The position numbers and the translations under genes are program-made. The notes under the pieces are model-generated. The model did no database searches. It had not been told where the DNA came from and was given only the letters and a program-made list of their open reading frames with translations. Source: an uncultured Bacteroidota bacterium (GTDB lineage: Bacteria > Bacteroidota > Bacteroidia > Bacteroidales > P3). From it: DNA of 53,201 nucleotides. This document shows positions 1-8,200 of the stretch, piece after piece (position 1 is the stretch's first letter; each line of letters begins with the position of its first letter). The DNA is taken from the NCBI GenBank assembly GCA_902791695.1, contig CADAWR010000016.1, forward strand, positions 1 through 53,201, in the 5' to 3' direction.

Positions 1-100
1 GCATTTTTTTGCGCTTCTCCTTTGAAGTTTTTAAGGCTTACTCGCTCCCTTTTCTGTTTTTTACCAAAAGTGTTGCATTTATTAGTTGAACCTAAGAAAC

Positions 101-156
101 GTTAAAGTTTAGTTAAATAATGGCCTGTCGCATCGGCAGGCCTTATATTATATATG
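101..156 (+). repeat. Terminator-like cassette, copy 1 of 2
   Basis: A block of about 56 bases recurs in inverse orientation at 13267-13322. Both copies have the motif GTTAAAGTTTAGTTAA, then a GGCC(C)TG hairpin, then TTATATTATATATGCG. Similarity extends outside the hairpin, so this is a duplicated cassette and not two independent terminators. In copy 2 it lies directly behind a T9SS gene. Confidence 0.7.
122..142. terminator. Hairpin with 9-bp stem, probably bidirectional terminator
   Basis: GGCCTGTCG at 122-130 pairs with CGGCAGGCC at 134-142 (one G-T pair) around the loop CAT. It is followed on the plus strand by TTATATTATA and on the minus strand by ATTATTTAACT. It lies downstream of the minus-strand operon that ends at 219. 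The U tracts are weak, so efficiency is uncertain. Confidence 0.55.
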
Positions 157-189
157 CGCCGCTTTTCTTGTGGGGAGGAGAAGCGGCGC
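156..189. terminator. GC-rich hairpin downstream of yciH
   Basis: GCGCCGCTTTTC (156-167) pairs with GAGAAGCGGCGC (178-189) across a ten-base loop, with one G-T pair. It sits 30 bases beyond the stop codon of the minus-strand operon. No U run follows on the minus strand, so it may be a 3' stabilising structure that works with the hairpin at 122-142. Confidence 0.5.
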
Positions 190-218
190 GAAGGTTCTTT
201 GACGTATTGGGATGTTGG

Positions 219-545
219 TCAGCGGACGTTGTAGCCGTCGGCGGCAAGGAGCTGGCGCACTTTGTCGAGGTGTTCGCCCTGGATGATTATCTCGCCGTCC
301 TTGGCGGCTCCACCGACGCCGCAGCGGCTCTTAAGAGTCTTGCCGAGGGCCTGGAGGTCGTCGTCGGTGCCTACGAAGCCTGTGACGAGGGTGACGGTCT
401 TGCCGCCACGGTGGTGGCGGTCGAGGCTGACGCGCAGACGCTGCTTAGCAGGCGGCAGGGTCTCGGCCTCGGGTTCGTCGTCGTACTGGTACTGGTAATC
501 GGGGTTGGTAGAGTAGACCACCCCTATGGCTTTGTTCTTGCTCAT
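219..545 (-). CDS. yciH: SUI1/eIF1-like translation factor (YciH family)
   Basis: A 108-residue protein with a SUI1 domain over about residues 33-106, recognisable from LDRHHRGGKTVTLVTGF and from CGVGGAAKDGEIIIQG followed by a C-terminal helix. Bacterial YciH proteins resemble eukaryotic eIF1 and are thought to act on translation initiation fidelity; the exact role is unsettled. The 5' region encodes a short acidic, tyrosine-rich tail (YQYQYDDEPEAE). The ATG at 543-545 overlaps the TGA of the lipid kinase by four bases, so translation is probably coupled, and this is the last gene of the run. The length is normal for the family. Confidence 0.9.
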   Translation of the reverse strand: MSKNKAIGVVYSTNPDYQYQYDDEPEAETLPPAKQRLRVSLDRHHRGGKTVTLVTGFVGTDDDLQALGKTLKSRCGVGGAAKDGEIIIQGEHLDKVRQLLAADGYNVR

Positions 546-1474
546 CGTATGCGTGGAAGGAGTAGTTGTTTCATGTCGCGGGCGTAGATTTTCACCGACT
601 TGGGGTGCACCACGAAGTGGACACTCTTGCCGATGTTCTCGCCCTCGCCGTCGAGGTTGACCCAGCGGTCGGCGTTGCCCTCGATGAGGACGTCCTTGGC
701 CTTGAACATCTCGACATGCTGCGAGAGGTCGAGGTGGTTGGTGAATGCCAAGGGGGCTGTGATGCCGAGGTGGTCGACGGGCACCTTGTCGAGGATGGAG
801 ATGTCCATGAGGCCGTCGTCGAGCTTGGCCTTGGGTGCCACGGCGAGGTTGTAGCCGAACTGGCGGCTGTTGGCGACGGCTATGAACCAGGCGTTGCGGT
901 AGTACTCGCGGCCGTCGACAGTGATGTGGTAGTCGGAGTTCTTGTAGCGCGCGTATTCGCGGAGCACGAGGTTGGTGTAGGCTGCCATGCCGCGAGTTTT
1001 GGCCGAGCGCATGAGGCGTGCTATGTAGGCATCGAAGCCGCAGCCGGCAGCATTGACGACAATCCAGCTGTCGTTGTCGGCTTTGTCGCCACGTGTGACG
1101 ACTATGGAGTCGATGGTCTGCTCGCACTGCTGGTTGAGGACGCGTATGGCGAGCCATGGCTGCAATGGGAGCTTGAGTGTGCGCGCCAAACCGTTGCCGG
1201 AGCCGCAGGGGATGATGCCGAGGCGTGTGTCGGTGTCTTTGATGCCTTGGACGACGTCGTTGACGGAGCCGTCGCCGCCCACGGCGATGACGCAATGGTA
1301 GCCTTTGTCGGCGGCCTCGCGGGCTATTTCGGTGCCGTGGTGTATGTGTTCGGTGTAGCGCACTGTGTAGTCGAAGAGGTCATGGTTGATGTTCTGCTTG
1401 AGCAGGGTCTCTATGCGGCGCTGTCGGCCGACGCCTGAGATGGGGTTGACGATTATGAGGGTCTTGGTTTTCAT
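542..1474 (-). CDS. Diacylglycerol/lipid kinase family protein (YegS/BmrU type)
   Basis: A 310-residue cytosolic lipid kinase. The catalytic DAGK domain is shown by GGDGSVND at residues 66-73 (nucleotide binding) and GSGNGLAR at 91-98; the C-terminal half is the all-beta domain of the YegS fold. It would transfer phosphate from ATP to a lipid hydroxyl. Diacylglycerol is plausible because the preceding gene is an LtaS-type phosphoglycerol transferase, whose reaction on phosphatidylglycerol releases diacylglycerol; that pairing would recycle the lipid (inference). The ATG shares one base with the TAA of that gene (TAATG), and the 3' end overlaps yciH by four bases. The true substrate is not readable from sequence. 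Confidence 0.88.
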   Translation of the reverse strand: MKTKTLIIVNPISGVGRQRRIETLLKQNINHDLFDYTVRYTEHIHHGTEIAREAADKGYHCVIAVGGDGSVNDVVQGIKDTDTRLGIIPCGSGNGLARTLKLPLQPWLAIRVLNQQCEQTIDSIVVTRGDKADNDSWIVVNAAGCGFDAYIARLMRSAKTRGMAAYTNLVLREYARYKNSDYHITVDGREYYRNAWFIAVANSRQFGYNLAVAPKAKLDDGLMDISILDKVPVDHLGITAPLAFTNHLDLSQHVEMFKAKDVLIEGNADRWVNLDGEGENIGKSVHFVVHPKSVKIYARDMKQLLLPRIR

Positions 1475-3327
1475 TAAGGAAGAAGGTTATCGTTTATTAT
1501 ATTGTGGTTGTACTGCTGTACGATGGCTTTCAGCAGGTTTAGGTTCTCGGGGGTGCCGCTCTCGTAGTCGCCCATGATGACTGTGATGTCGTGTTGTGCG
1601 GGGTCCTGCGGGTTGTTGCTGACGAGGCAGTGATAGCCGTTGGCGTAGTAGACGTAATGGCCTTGCGGCTGGCGCAGTGCGGAATTGCCGAAAGCGACGA
1701 TGGTGTCGGACAGGCCGAGCATGTCCACGAGGGTGGGGTAGAGGTCGGTCTGCTGCATGATGCGGCTGCTGCGCACGGCAGTGTCGGCGGCGGGGTCGAA
1801 GAATATCATGGGTATGCGGTACCAGCCGTCGTAGTCGTTGTATTCGCGCGTGAGGCCGTGGCCGCTATGGTCGCCGCAGATAACGAAGAGTGTGTTGTTG
1901 TACCACGGCTGCTGCTTGGCGTAGGCGAAGAAGGTGCGCAAAGCGTTGTCGGTGTATTCTACGCATTTCAGTATCGGGTGGCGGCCTTCGGTGAAGGTGT
2001 CCTTGTATTGGTCGGGAACAGGGAAGGGGTGGTGCGAGGTGACGGTGAAGACGGTGGCGAGGAAAGGCTCGCGGTAGGAGCCAATGCGTTCGGCAGTGAA
2101 CTGCAGGAATGGCTCGTCGAAGATGCCCCAGACGCCGTCGTAGTCGCTGTTGCCGGGCTTCCAGGCATTGTATTCATTCATGCCGAGGTAATCATCATAG
2201 CCCAGTTTGCTGCAGGTGACGTCGAAGTCCATGACGCCGTTGTAGGAGCCGTGTAAGAAGGCAGTGTGGTAGCCGTTGCGGCGTAGGGTCTCGGGTAGGC
2301 CTATATAGGTATTGTGCTGGCCGTAGGTCGAGCTGGCGAAAGGATGGCTCATGAGATTGGGAATACCGGCGTTGATGGCCATGATACCCTCGATGCTCTT
2401 CTTGCCGTTTGCGCGACCGTCGTAAAGGGTGCTGTGGTTGGCGAGGGAGTCGAGGAATGGCGTGCGCGTGTCGGCATCGGCATTGGTGTTGTAGCAGCTC
2501 ATGAACTCTTGCCCGAAGCTTTCGAGAATGATGAGTACGACGTTCTTGCGGGTTGCAGAGTCGGTAGATGCAATGGGGTATTGCACTGTGGGGCAGATTG
2601 TCTGTGCCTCGTTTATCGGCATGTAGTTCTTCTCTTCAAGGTCGGGAGTGAAAAGGGTACGGAGAATGTTGTAGGCATCGTTGCTGACAAGGGCGGTGTT
2701 CTTGGGTTGCACGTAACGTGCGGCATCGACGGGTTGCAGAAAGTGTGTTACACCTCCGCGCAAGCAGAGGATGAAGAGCAGCACCGAAAGTGCCAGTCGC
2801 CAGTCGGCCTGAACCTTGGCCGGAGCTTCGTAGCGGCGTACACGGCTGTTGGCGAAAAGGAAGAGTAGCGCTATGGCCAGTGGGCAGGCCCATGCGAACC
2901 AGTAGTCGACAGCGAAGTGGGGCACCAGTGCTCCCATCTGGCCACTGATGCCAAGGTAGGAGAATATTTCATCGGAGAGCAGACGGTAGGTGTACTGGTA
3001 GTAGGCACTGTTGCATCCGCGTGGGATAATTATAAGTAGTACGGCTGCAACATAGAACACTTCGGAAAGTATGCGGTACCATCGGCGGTTGCGTGCCGGC
3101 AGTGGCAGGAGCAAAAGAATGATGAAGGGTAGGAGGAATGCTGCTATGGTGGCGAGGCCGAAATGCAAGTTGCCAAGCAGCAGACCTGCCCATTCGTGAG
3201 CGCCGTCGAGGTGGAAGATGCGCAGGTTGCAGACGTGGAATGCCACCTGTGAGGCGGCAAGGGCGCCGAAAGCCAGCATGACTTTCAGCAGCAGGTATGA
3301 GTATATGTTGGTTGTTTTGTTCTTCAT
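1474..3327 (-). CDS. LTA synthase / phosphoglycerol transferase family sulfatase
   Basis: A 617-residue membrane enzyme. The first 200 or so residues contain about five hydrophobic segments; the rest is an extracytoplasmic alkaline-phosphatase/sulfatase-type domain. Visible metal and catalytic motifs are NVVLIILESFG (Glu269), the nucleophile region NGKKSIEG (Ser311) and CGDHSGHG (Asp486, His487). Family members move phosphoglycerol or phosphoethanolamine groups from phospholipid onto a cell-surface acceptor. Bacteroidales carry such genes although they make no classical lipoteichoic acid, so the acceptor here is unknown; periplasmic glycan or LPS is possible. The nucleophile is Ser rather than the Thr of LtaS. 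It starts 10 bases after the GldB-like gene. Confidence 0.87.
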   Translation of the reverse strand: MKNKTTNIYSYLLLKVMLAFGALAASQVAFHVCNLRIFHLDGAHEWAGLLLGNLHFGLATIAAFLLPFIILLLLPLPARNRRWYRILSEVFYVAAVLLIIIPRGCNSAYYQYTYRLLSDEIFSYLGISGQMGALVPHFAVDYWFAWACPLAIALLFLFANSRVRRYEAPAKVQADWRLALSVLLFILCLRGGVTHFLQPVDAARYVQPKNTALVSNDAYNILRTLFTPDLEEKNYMPINEAQTICPTVQYPIASTDSATRKNVVLIILESFGQEFMSCYNTNADADTRTPFLDSLANHSTLYDGRANGKKSIEGIMAINAGIPNLMSHPFASSTYGQHNTYIGLPETLRRNGYHTAFLHGSYNGVMDFDVTCSKLGYDDYLGMNEYNAWKPGNSDYDGVWGIFDEPFLQFTAERIGSYREPFLATVFTVTSHHPFPVPDQYKDTFTEGRHPILKCVEYTDNALRTFFAYAKQQPWYNNTLFVICGDHSGHGLTREYNDYDGWYRIPMIFFDPAADTAVRSSRIMQQTDLYPTLVDMLGLSDTIVAFGNSALRQPQGHYVYYANGYHCLVSNNPQDPAQHDITVIMGDYESGTPENLNLLKAIVQQYNHNIINDNLLP

Positions 3328-3337
3328 TGGTCGTTAA

Positions 3338-4297
3338 TCATGGGCGCCAACCGGAGGCGGTGAGTATGGCGCGGCTGTCAGTGTTGTCAAAGAGTTGCTG
3401 CATGGTAGCACCGCTTTTCTTCATGTATCGGTTCACTATCTGCAGGCCTATGTAGGCTGTGGTGCGCGGAGCCGACGCCTGTCCGAAGGCGTTGGTGTGT
3501 GGGGCGTCGTCGATGATGTTGTGGAACTGCCCGATGTCGGTGGAGTAGAGCAGTTTGTTTTGAATGAGCCATCCCCAGACTGGAGCCACGTTGTCCTTCA
3601 TCCACGCCAGCTGGTCGGCGGTGTAGCGTAGGAGTATGGTATCAGCAATGCCTGGCATGGTTTGTTTCATAAAATAGAGTTTCTTGCCCTCGATGATGGC
3701 GTAATCAAGGAGGGAAAGCTCACCGTCATTGGTTTTGCATTGAAGGCCTCCAAGCACATACATGCAGTCGGGAACAATGTATTCATGTGAGAGGGAGCGA
3801 ACAATGTATTGGGGCATGCCGAAATAATGATATTTTTCCATCGCTTCTAAAGCGTAGTTGTCCAGCCCAACGCATAAATCGCTACAGTTGCTGTATATGC
3901 GGAATTTGTAGTTGAAATCACCAGTAACCATGGTGTAGAATCGTTCAATGTGAGGCATATCAGGGCAGAGCTTGTATGCACGTGCAAGTGCACGTCCCAA
4001 TTGGCGCTCTATATCGGAGATGTCATGGTAGAGGCTGTCGGTAATGTGGAAGATGTCGCGCGTAACAGGGTCAGATACAAACTCCTGTGTCATCTGCACA
4101 AACTCGGGCTCGTCGGGATAAAAGCTAATCAACTCGGTGTTATATTCTTCTTGGTGAGTCTTCATCACATCCGGCAATTGATTGGTTGGTGTGGTGAACA
4201 GTAGTTGCTCGAGGCGGTGGAACTTCACCGTTTCATCGCTGTTGCAGGAGGTGAGCAGCAGTACGGCGGTCAGCAATATGTACAGTTTGTTTCTCAT
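3338..4297 (-). CDS. GldB-like gliding-motility lipoprotein
   Basis: A 319-residue lipoprotein: the leader MRNKLYILLTAVLLLTSC has a lipobox ending at Cys18. The body resembles the GldB family: an early RLEQLLF segment, the region YNTELISFYPDEPEFVQM, a central domain with SHEYIVPDCMYVLGG, and a C-terminal GASAPR-like stretch (GQASAPRTTAYIGLQIVNRYM) typical of the group. GldB is required for gliding in Flavobacterium, but homologues occur widely in non-gliding Bacteroidales, where the role is unknown. The gene overlaps the downstream end of the GT90-like gene by four bases (ATGA). Family assignment is by motif recall and not by alignment. Confidence 0.75.
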   Translation of the reverse strand: MRNKLYILLTAVLLLTSCNSDETVKFHRLEQLLFTTPTNQLPDVMKTHQEEYNTELISFYPDEPEFVQMTQEFVSDPVTRDIFHITDSLYHDISDIERQLGRALARAYKLCPDMPHIERFYTMVTGDFNYKFRIYSNCSDLCVGLDNYALEAMEKYHYFGMPQYIVRSLSHEYIVPDCMYVLGGLQCKTNDGELSLLDYAIIEGKKLYFMKQTMPGIADTILLRYTADQLAWMKDNVAPVWGWLIQNKLLYSTDIGQFHNIIDDAPHTNAFGQASAPRTTAYIGLQIVNRYMKKSGATMQQLFDNTDSRAILTASGWRP

Positions 4298-5274
4298 TGT
4301 CCTGTCATTTTAAAGTATTTCTGCATCACCAGCAATGCTATGTATCGCTCGCGGCGACTGTCGCGGAACTGCTCCACGTAGCGGTTTGCGTTGGCTACAA
4401 TGGTCTTCAGCTCGTCCAGGTGACTGCTGTAGTAGTCCATTTTCTCCTCGAGGTCGGCGAAGTCTGGCCTAATCTCTACATAGTGCACATTGGGTTGCAG
4501 GCGTCCCTCCATAAACCATGTCTCGCAGGTGGGTTTGGGCATCACTGCTGCCGAGTGCGACGACATTATCCACTTGAGGTTCGAGGCTACGTCGTTGCCC
4601 TCGAGGGCCATGATGTAGCGGTAGCGCAAGTGTTCATAGAAGGAGAGCATTGGTTTCATCTGGTTGGTATGCTTGTGTCCCTCTGTGGCGCCAGGGATAG
4701 TGTCGGCGGCGTCAACACGTGGGTTGTCGGCATACATACGGCAGAAGAGGGCGCGGTTCTCGCGGGTACCTATATGGCCACGGAATATGGCGCGATTGTC
4801 TTTCTGCTCTAGTTGTAGGTGGTCGTGGATGTAAACGAAGTGACGGCAGCGGTCGAGCTTAAGTATTACACTGTTGGTGTTGTCCACGCCTATGGCTCGG
4901 CTTTTCACCACGGTGGGTTCCTCAGGTATGTCGCGCACGTCGCCAAAGAGGTAGTGCCAGCGTAGCGCGGGGTTGAACCACTGCAGTGCCTCGCGGCTGT
5001 CGTAGTAATAGGTACTGGGGTTGCCTTTGCGTTGTAGCCTGCCTATTGGTTCGGCGTTGGCACCGAGAGTGACATGTTCGCGCAATTGGCAGTAGTAGTC
5101 GACGCGGTCGGCTATGTAGTCGGCGTCGTAAATGGCGGCGCAGCGGCGCAACTCGTCCTCCAGCCTGCCGCGAAAATAGCTGTCGGGCAACAAGTCCCTA
5201 AGGCCGACCACCATATAGTAGCCGGCCTTAGAGTTCTTGCCGCTGTGCAGCTTGTATTGCAGTGTTGTGTTCAA
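4294..5274 (-). CDS. GT90 / CAP10-like glycosyltransferase
   Basis: A 326-residue protein that I assign to the glycosyl transferase family 90 (CAP10, lipopolysaccharide-modifying) fold. The signature is in the C-terminal half: RYIMALEGNDVASNLKWIMSS, then PKPTCETWFMEGRLQPNVHYVEI, then DLEEKMDYY, matching the donor-binding half of these enzymes. Bacterial members add sugars to LPS or surface glycans. The start chosen is a TTG at 5272-5274, three bases after the stop of the DUF349 gene; the next in-frame Met is residue 21, so a shorter product is possible. The 3' end overlaps the GldB-like gene. Confidence 0.78.
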   Translation of the reverse strand: MNTTLQYKLHSGKNSKAGYYMVVGLRDLLPDSYFRGRLEDELRRCAAIYDADYIADRVDYYCQLREHVTLGANAEPIGRLQRKGNPSTYYYDSREALQWFNPALRWHYLFGDVRDIPEEPTVVKSRAIGVDNTNSVILKLDRCRHFVYIHDHLQLEQKDNRAIFRGHIGTRENRALFCRMYADNPRVDAADTIPGATEGHKHTNQMKPMLSFYEHLRYRYIMALEGNDVASNLKWIMSSHSAAVMPKPTCETWFMEGRLQPNVHYVEIRPDFADLEEKMDYYSSHLDELKTIVANANRYVEQFRDSRRERYIALLVMQKYFKMTGQ

Positions 5275-5277
5275 TAC

Positions 5278-7239
5278 TTACTGTTGTTCTTCTTTCTTTC
5301 CGGCGTCTTTATCTTTCTCGGCTTCGTTGAGGATACGAAGTTTGGCCTGCAGCAATGCAATCTGCTGACGGGCACCTTGCATTTTCTTTTCAAACTCTGC
5401 TTTCAGCAGGTCTGCTTGCTTGCTCGAGGCGAGGAAGCCAAGGTTGTTCTCCCACAACGATAGGTCGCTGCGAAGTTTCTCTATGCGCTCGGTTAGTTCC
5501 TGACGCTCGTTGCTGACAAACTTTTTGGCATCTCCACCGATGTTGTGCAGGCGCTCGCGGTAGGCTGTTTCCTCGGCCTCACGAGCTGAAATCTTGAGGC
5601 GCTCGAAGATGGCGTCAATCTCGCCGCGGAAAGCTTTGTGCAAACGCTCTTTGTCGGCCATAGGCACGTATCCGGCTTCGGCCCAACGACGCTGGAAGTC
5701 CTTGATAACCTCGATGTTCTCCTCACGGTTGTCGCCGAAAGTGTGGGCCTTAAGCTCAGCAAGGATGGCCTCTTTCTTGGCCAAGTTCTCGGCCTCAGAA
5801 GTGCGGCGCTCCTTGAAGAACTCGCCCTTCTTGGCGAAAAATTCGTCGCAGGCAGCGCGGAAACGCTGCCATATCTTGTCGCTCACCTTGCGGCTGGTGG
5901 CACCGGTCTCTTTCCATTCTTTCTGCAGTTCCAGTAATTCTTCGGTGGCTTTTTTCCAGTCTTCGCGCTTGGCGATGGCTTCGGCCTTTAGGCAGAGTTC
6001 AACCTTCTTCTGATAGTTGGCGCTCTGTTCGTCGCGTATTGCTCCAAAGTGTTCTTTCTTGGTGTCGTAGTGACGGTCGATGATGCCCTTGAATTTGGTC
6101 CATATTTCTTCGTTCACTTCGCGTGGTACGGGTCCAATGGTCTTCCATACCTTCAGTAGTTCGTCGAGGGCTGCGGTGAGGTCGTTCCACTCCTTGGTGG
6201 TCTGTGGCTGATTGGCAGTGAGTTCCTCAGCCTTGTCTATTAGGGCCTGCTTGGCCAGCAGGTTGTTGTCCATCTCTTCCTTGCGTTGGTCGTAGTATTC
6301 GCGTCGACGCTGGTCAATCTGGTTTGCGGCGGAGCTAAAGCGTTGCCATATCTCTTCGTTCTGCTCTGCAGGCACGGGCCCGATTTCTTTCCAGCGTGCG
6401 CGGAGGTCTTGCAGGGCTTTGAAAGCTTTGGTGACAGATGGCTCAACGATGAGTTCCTCGGCTTTCTCGCAGAGCTCTATTTTCTGCTCAAGGTTTTTCT
6501 TCTGGTCTAGGGCGCGGAGTTCGCGGTTTATCTTTAGTTTGTTGAAGAACTGTTCTATTTGGAAATGGTAACTCTGCCACAGATTATTCATCTCTTCACG
6601 AGGTACTTCGCCTATGGCTTTCCAGCGTTCCTGGATGTCGTTGAAGCGATCCATGGCCTGTTTTACCTGTTCCTCACCACTGTCGGCCAAAATGCGCATT
6701 TCCTCAATGAGGGCTTTCTTACCCTCGAGGTTCTTTTTCTTTTGAGCCTCCATGGCGTCGTGGTGTTCCTGACGGAGCGTGCGGTAGCGCGCATAGAGTT
6801 TGCGGAACTCCTCATACACCTCATCTACTTCTGCAGGCTGTTCGGCGGGCGGCTCCGAGGCTGGCTGTTCTTCACCTTCGGCAGCAGGTTGTTCTGCAGG
6901 CTGTTCCATTTCTTTGGTTGATTGTTCTGCGGTCTGTTTTTGCATGGCTGCGGTCAGTTCACTGAAGTGATTGCGGATGTCGGCCACGCGGCTGCGTATA
7001 GCAGTGATGTCCTCGTCAAGGAGGGCACGCATAGCATCAACAAGCTGCTCACGAGTGTAATTGCTGTAGTCTGCTTCAGGCTCTGCGATTGGTTCGCTTT
7101 GATGAGCTTCTGGCTCGGCATCTGCCACTACGGGGGCTACTTCGTTGTTTTTGTTTTCGGCCACGGCTATGGGCTCGGTGGCGGCGGTGTTTTCGAGATT
7201 CTGCTCAAGAGTCTCGTTGTTGTGGGTCATTTCTTCCAT
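5278..7239 (-). CDS. DUF349 domain protein with multiple repeats
   Basis: A 653-residue, highly charged, helical protein. After an acidic low-complexity N-terminus (about residues 1-145, rich in EQPAEQPA-type repeats) come at least five DUF349 units of about 70 residues, each with a W-K-x-I/T-G-x-V/T-P core (WKAIGEVP, WKEIGPVP, WKTIGPVP, WKETGATS, WAEAGYVP). The last 90 residues form a coiled coil (ENNLGFLASSKQADLLK). The function is unknown; no enzyme motif is seen and it is probably cytoplasmic. I start at the ATG at 7239; an upstream GTG at 7326 would add 29 implausible residues right beside a promoter-like box at 7340-7347. Confidence 0.85.
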   Translation of the reverse strand: MEEMTHNNETLEQNLENTAATEPIAVAENKNNEVAPVVADAEPEAHQSEPIAEPEADYSNYTREQLVDAMRALLDEDITAIRSRVADIRNHFSELTAAMQKQTAEQSTKEMEQPAEQPAAEGEEQPASEPPAEQPAEVDEVYEEFRKLYARYRTLRQEHHDAMEAQKKKNLEGKKALIEEMRILADSGEEQVKQAMDRFNDIQERWKAIGEVPREEMNNLWQSYHFQIEQFFNKLKINRELRALDQKKNLEQKIELCEKAEELIVEPSVTKAFKALQDLRARWKEIGPVPAEQNEEIWQRFSSAANQIDQRRREYYDQRKEEMDNNLLAKQALIDKAEELTANQPQTTKEWNDLTAALDELLKVWKTIGPVPREVNEEIWTKFKGIIDRHYDTKKEHFGAIRDEQSANYQKKVELCLKAEAIAKREDWKKATEELLELQKEWKETGATSRKVSDKIWQRFRAACDEFFAKKGEFFKERRTSEAENLAKKEAILAELKAHTFGDNREENIEVIKDFQRRWAEAGYVPMADKERLHKAFRGEIDAIFERLKISAREAEETAYRERLHNIGGDAKKFVSNERQELTERIEKLRSDLSLWENNLGFLASSKQADLLKAEFEKKMQGARQQIALLQAKLRILNEAEKDKDAGKKEEQQ

Positions 7240-7339
7240 TTCAGAAGTGTTTTTTGTTTGAGTATTACTGTCGCGACATCCTATCAATTGTATGTGCGAC
7301 AGGTTGTTATTATAATCTCTCTGCACATTGTGCAGATTG

Positions 7340-7347
7340 CAAATATA
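7340..7347 (-). promoter_or_regulatory. -7 box (TATATTTG) upstream of the DUF349 gene
   Basis: The minus strand reads TATATTTG, a match to the Bacteroidetes -7 consensus TAnnTTTG. No good TTTG is seen 19-20 bases upstream. Initiation near 7334 would give a leader of about 95 bases to the ATG at 7239. It separates DUF349 from the Usp-like gene, whose stop lies at 7392. Confidence 0.5.
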
Positions 7348-7391
7348 GTATTTTTATTTTAATACCCATAAAAAAAACGAGTAAACGACGG

Positions 7392-8195
7392 TTAATCGCA
7401 GAGGATGTATAGGTCGTCGCGTGGGTTTAGGAATAGGATAGGGGTGTGCGACGGATGACTGAGGAGTTTCCGGTCGGGGGTGCCGAATATCCAGTCGAGC
7501 GGGTCGGTGGCACGTGGATCAGTGGCACGTGCAACAAGGATATCAGGATGTAGGATATCCAATGCATGCCAATCGGGATTGGTCCTGAATCTTTCTCCTG
7601 TCGTATCTAATCTTTCACTATTGTAAGTAATGCCGAGGGGTGGAAAAACTTTGTCGATGTAGCGAAGGTTGTTGTCTTGTAGTTCACGAAGTCCGGAGTC
7701 ACGGTACTGTGGTGTTGCTATCGTGAGTTTTGTGCCAAGGAAGCGGGCTAAATATGATGCCCAGATGAGTTTTTCTTTGCTCTCGCGTTGGTAGTCAACG
7801 GTTAGCGCGGTATTCTGGTATTTGGGTGCTTCTGTGTCTTTCGGAACTGCTAAATATGCTATTTTGCATCTGCGGAAGGCTCTTAGTAGTGTGTTTGGGT
7901 TGGTGATAGATGAGCGTGGGGCTGATGCATCAACGGCGGTGACGGCAAGGACGGCGTTGAAGGCTGTGGGTAGACCCTCTATGGCTGTGACCCAGTCGCC
8001 TTGCATGGCGACATACGGTATGCCGTAATCTTTTATCCACTCGGCTTTTTCTTTCGGGCTTACGTTCATCAGCATCAACTGTTTGTCTCGTAACCGCTCT
8101 GCGAAATGGCGCGCAGCAGCGATGACTGCGTTGGCCGATGTTGGGCTATCTATGCAAGCCACTACAAACTGGTCTCCCTTTTTCAAGTGTTTCAT
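7392..8195 (-). CDS. Universal stress protein-like hypothetical protein
   Basis: A 267-residue soluble protein, apparently two alpha/beta units. The first unit starts KKGDQFVVACIDSPTSANAVIAAARHFAERL and runs to YLAVPK; the second starts near TALTVDYQRESKEKLIWASYLARFLG. This strand-then-helix pattern (start-of-domain DSPTSANAV, later SKEKLIWASYLARFL) resembles tandem UspA domains, but the ATP-binding G-2x-G-9x-G(S/T) motif is not evident, so it may be a non-nucleotide-binding variant. The ATG at 8193-8195 is chosen because it lies five bases after the stop of the T9SS gene; the frame upstream of it is the shadow of that gene. The assignment is tentative. Confidence 0.65.
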   Translation of the reverse strand: MKHLKKGDQFVVACIDSPTSANAVIAAARHFAERLRDKQLMLMNVSPKEKAEWIKDYGIPYVAMQGDWVTAIEGLPTAFNAVLAVTAVDASAPRSSITNPNTLLRAFRRCKIAYLAVPKDTEAPKYQNTALTVDYQRESKEKLIWASYLARFLGTKLTIATPQYRDSGLRELQDNNLRYIDKVFPPLGITYNSERLDTTGERFRTNPDWHALDILHPDILVARATDPRATDPLDWIFGTPDRKLLSHPSHTPILFLNPRDDLYILCD

Positions 8196-8200
8196 AGTGG

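Larger units (their letters stand above)
1..218. other. Intergenic region with hairpins, no gene seen
   Basis: No convincing coding sequence is visible. The frames are short and the longer reading frame starting at 120 is only the shadow of the minus-strand gene at 219-545. The region holds a 16-base motif GTTAAAGTTTAGTTAA at 101-116 and two hairpins (122-142 and 156-189), described separately. A gene lying to the left of the window could end here, but none can be read. Confidence 0.6.

Noticed and set aside
120-587. 155-residue plus-strand frame over the terminator hairpins and yciH
   Set aside because: It begins in the hairpin region and runs antisense to yciH; no family features.
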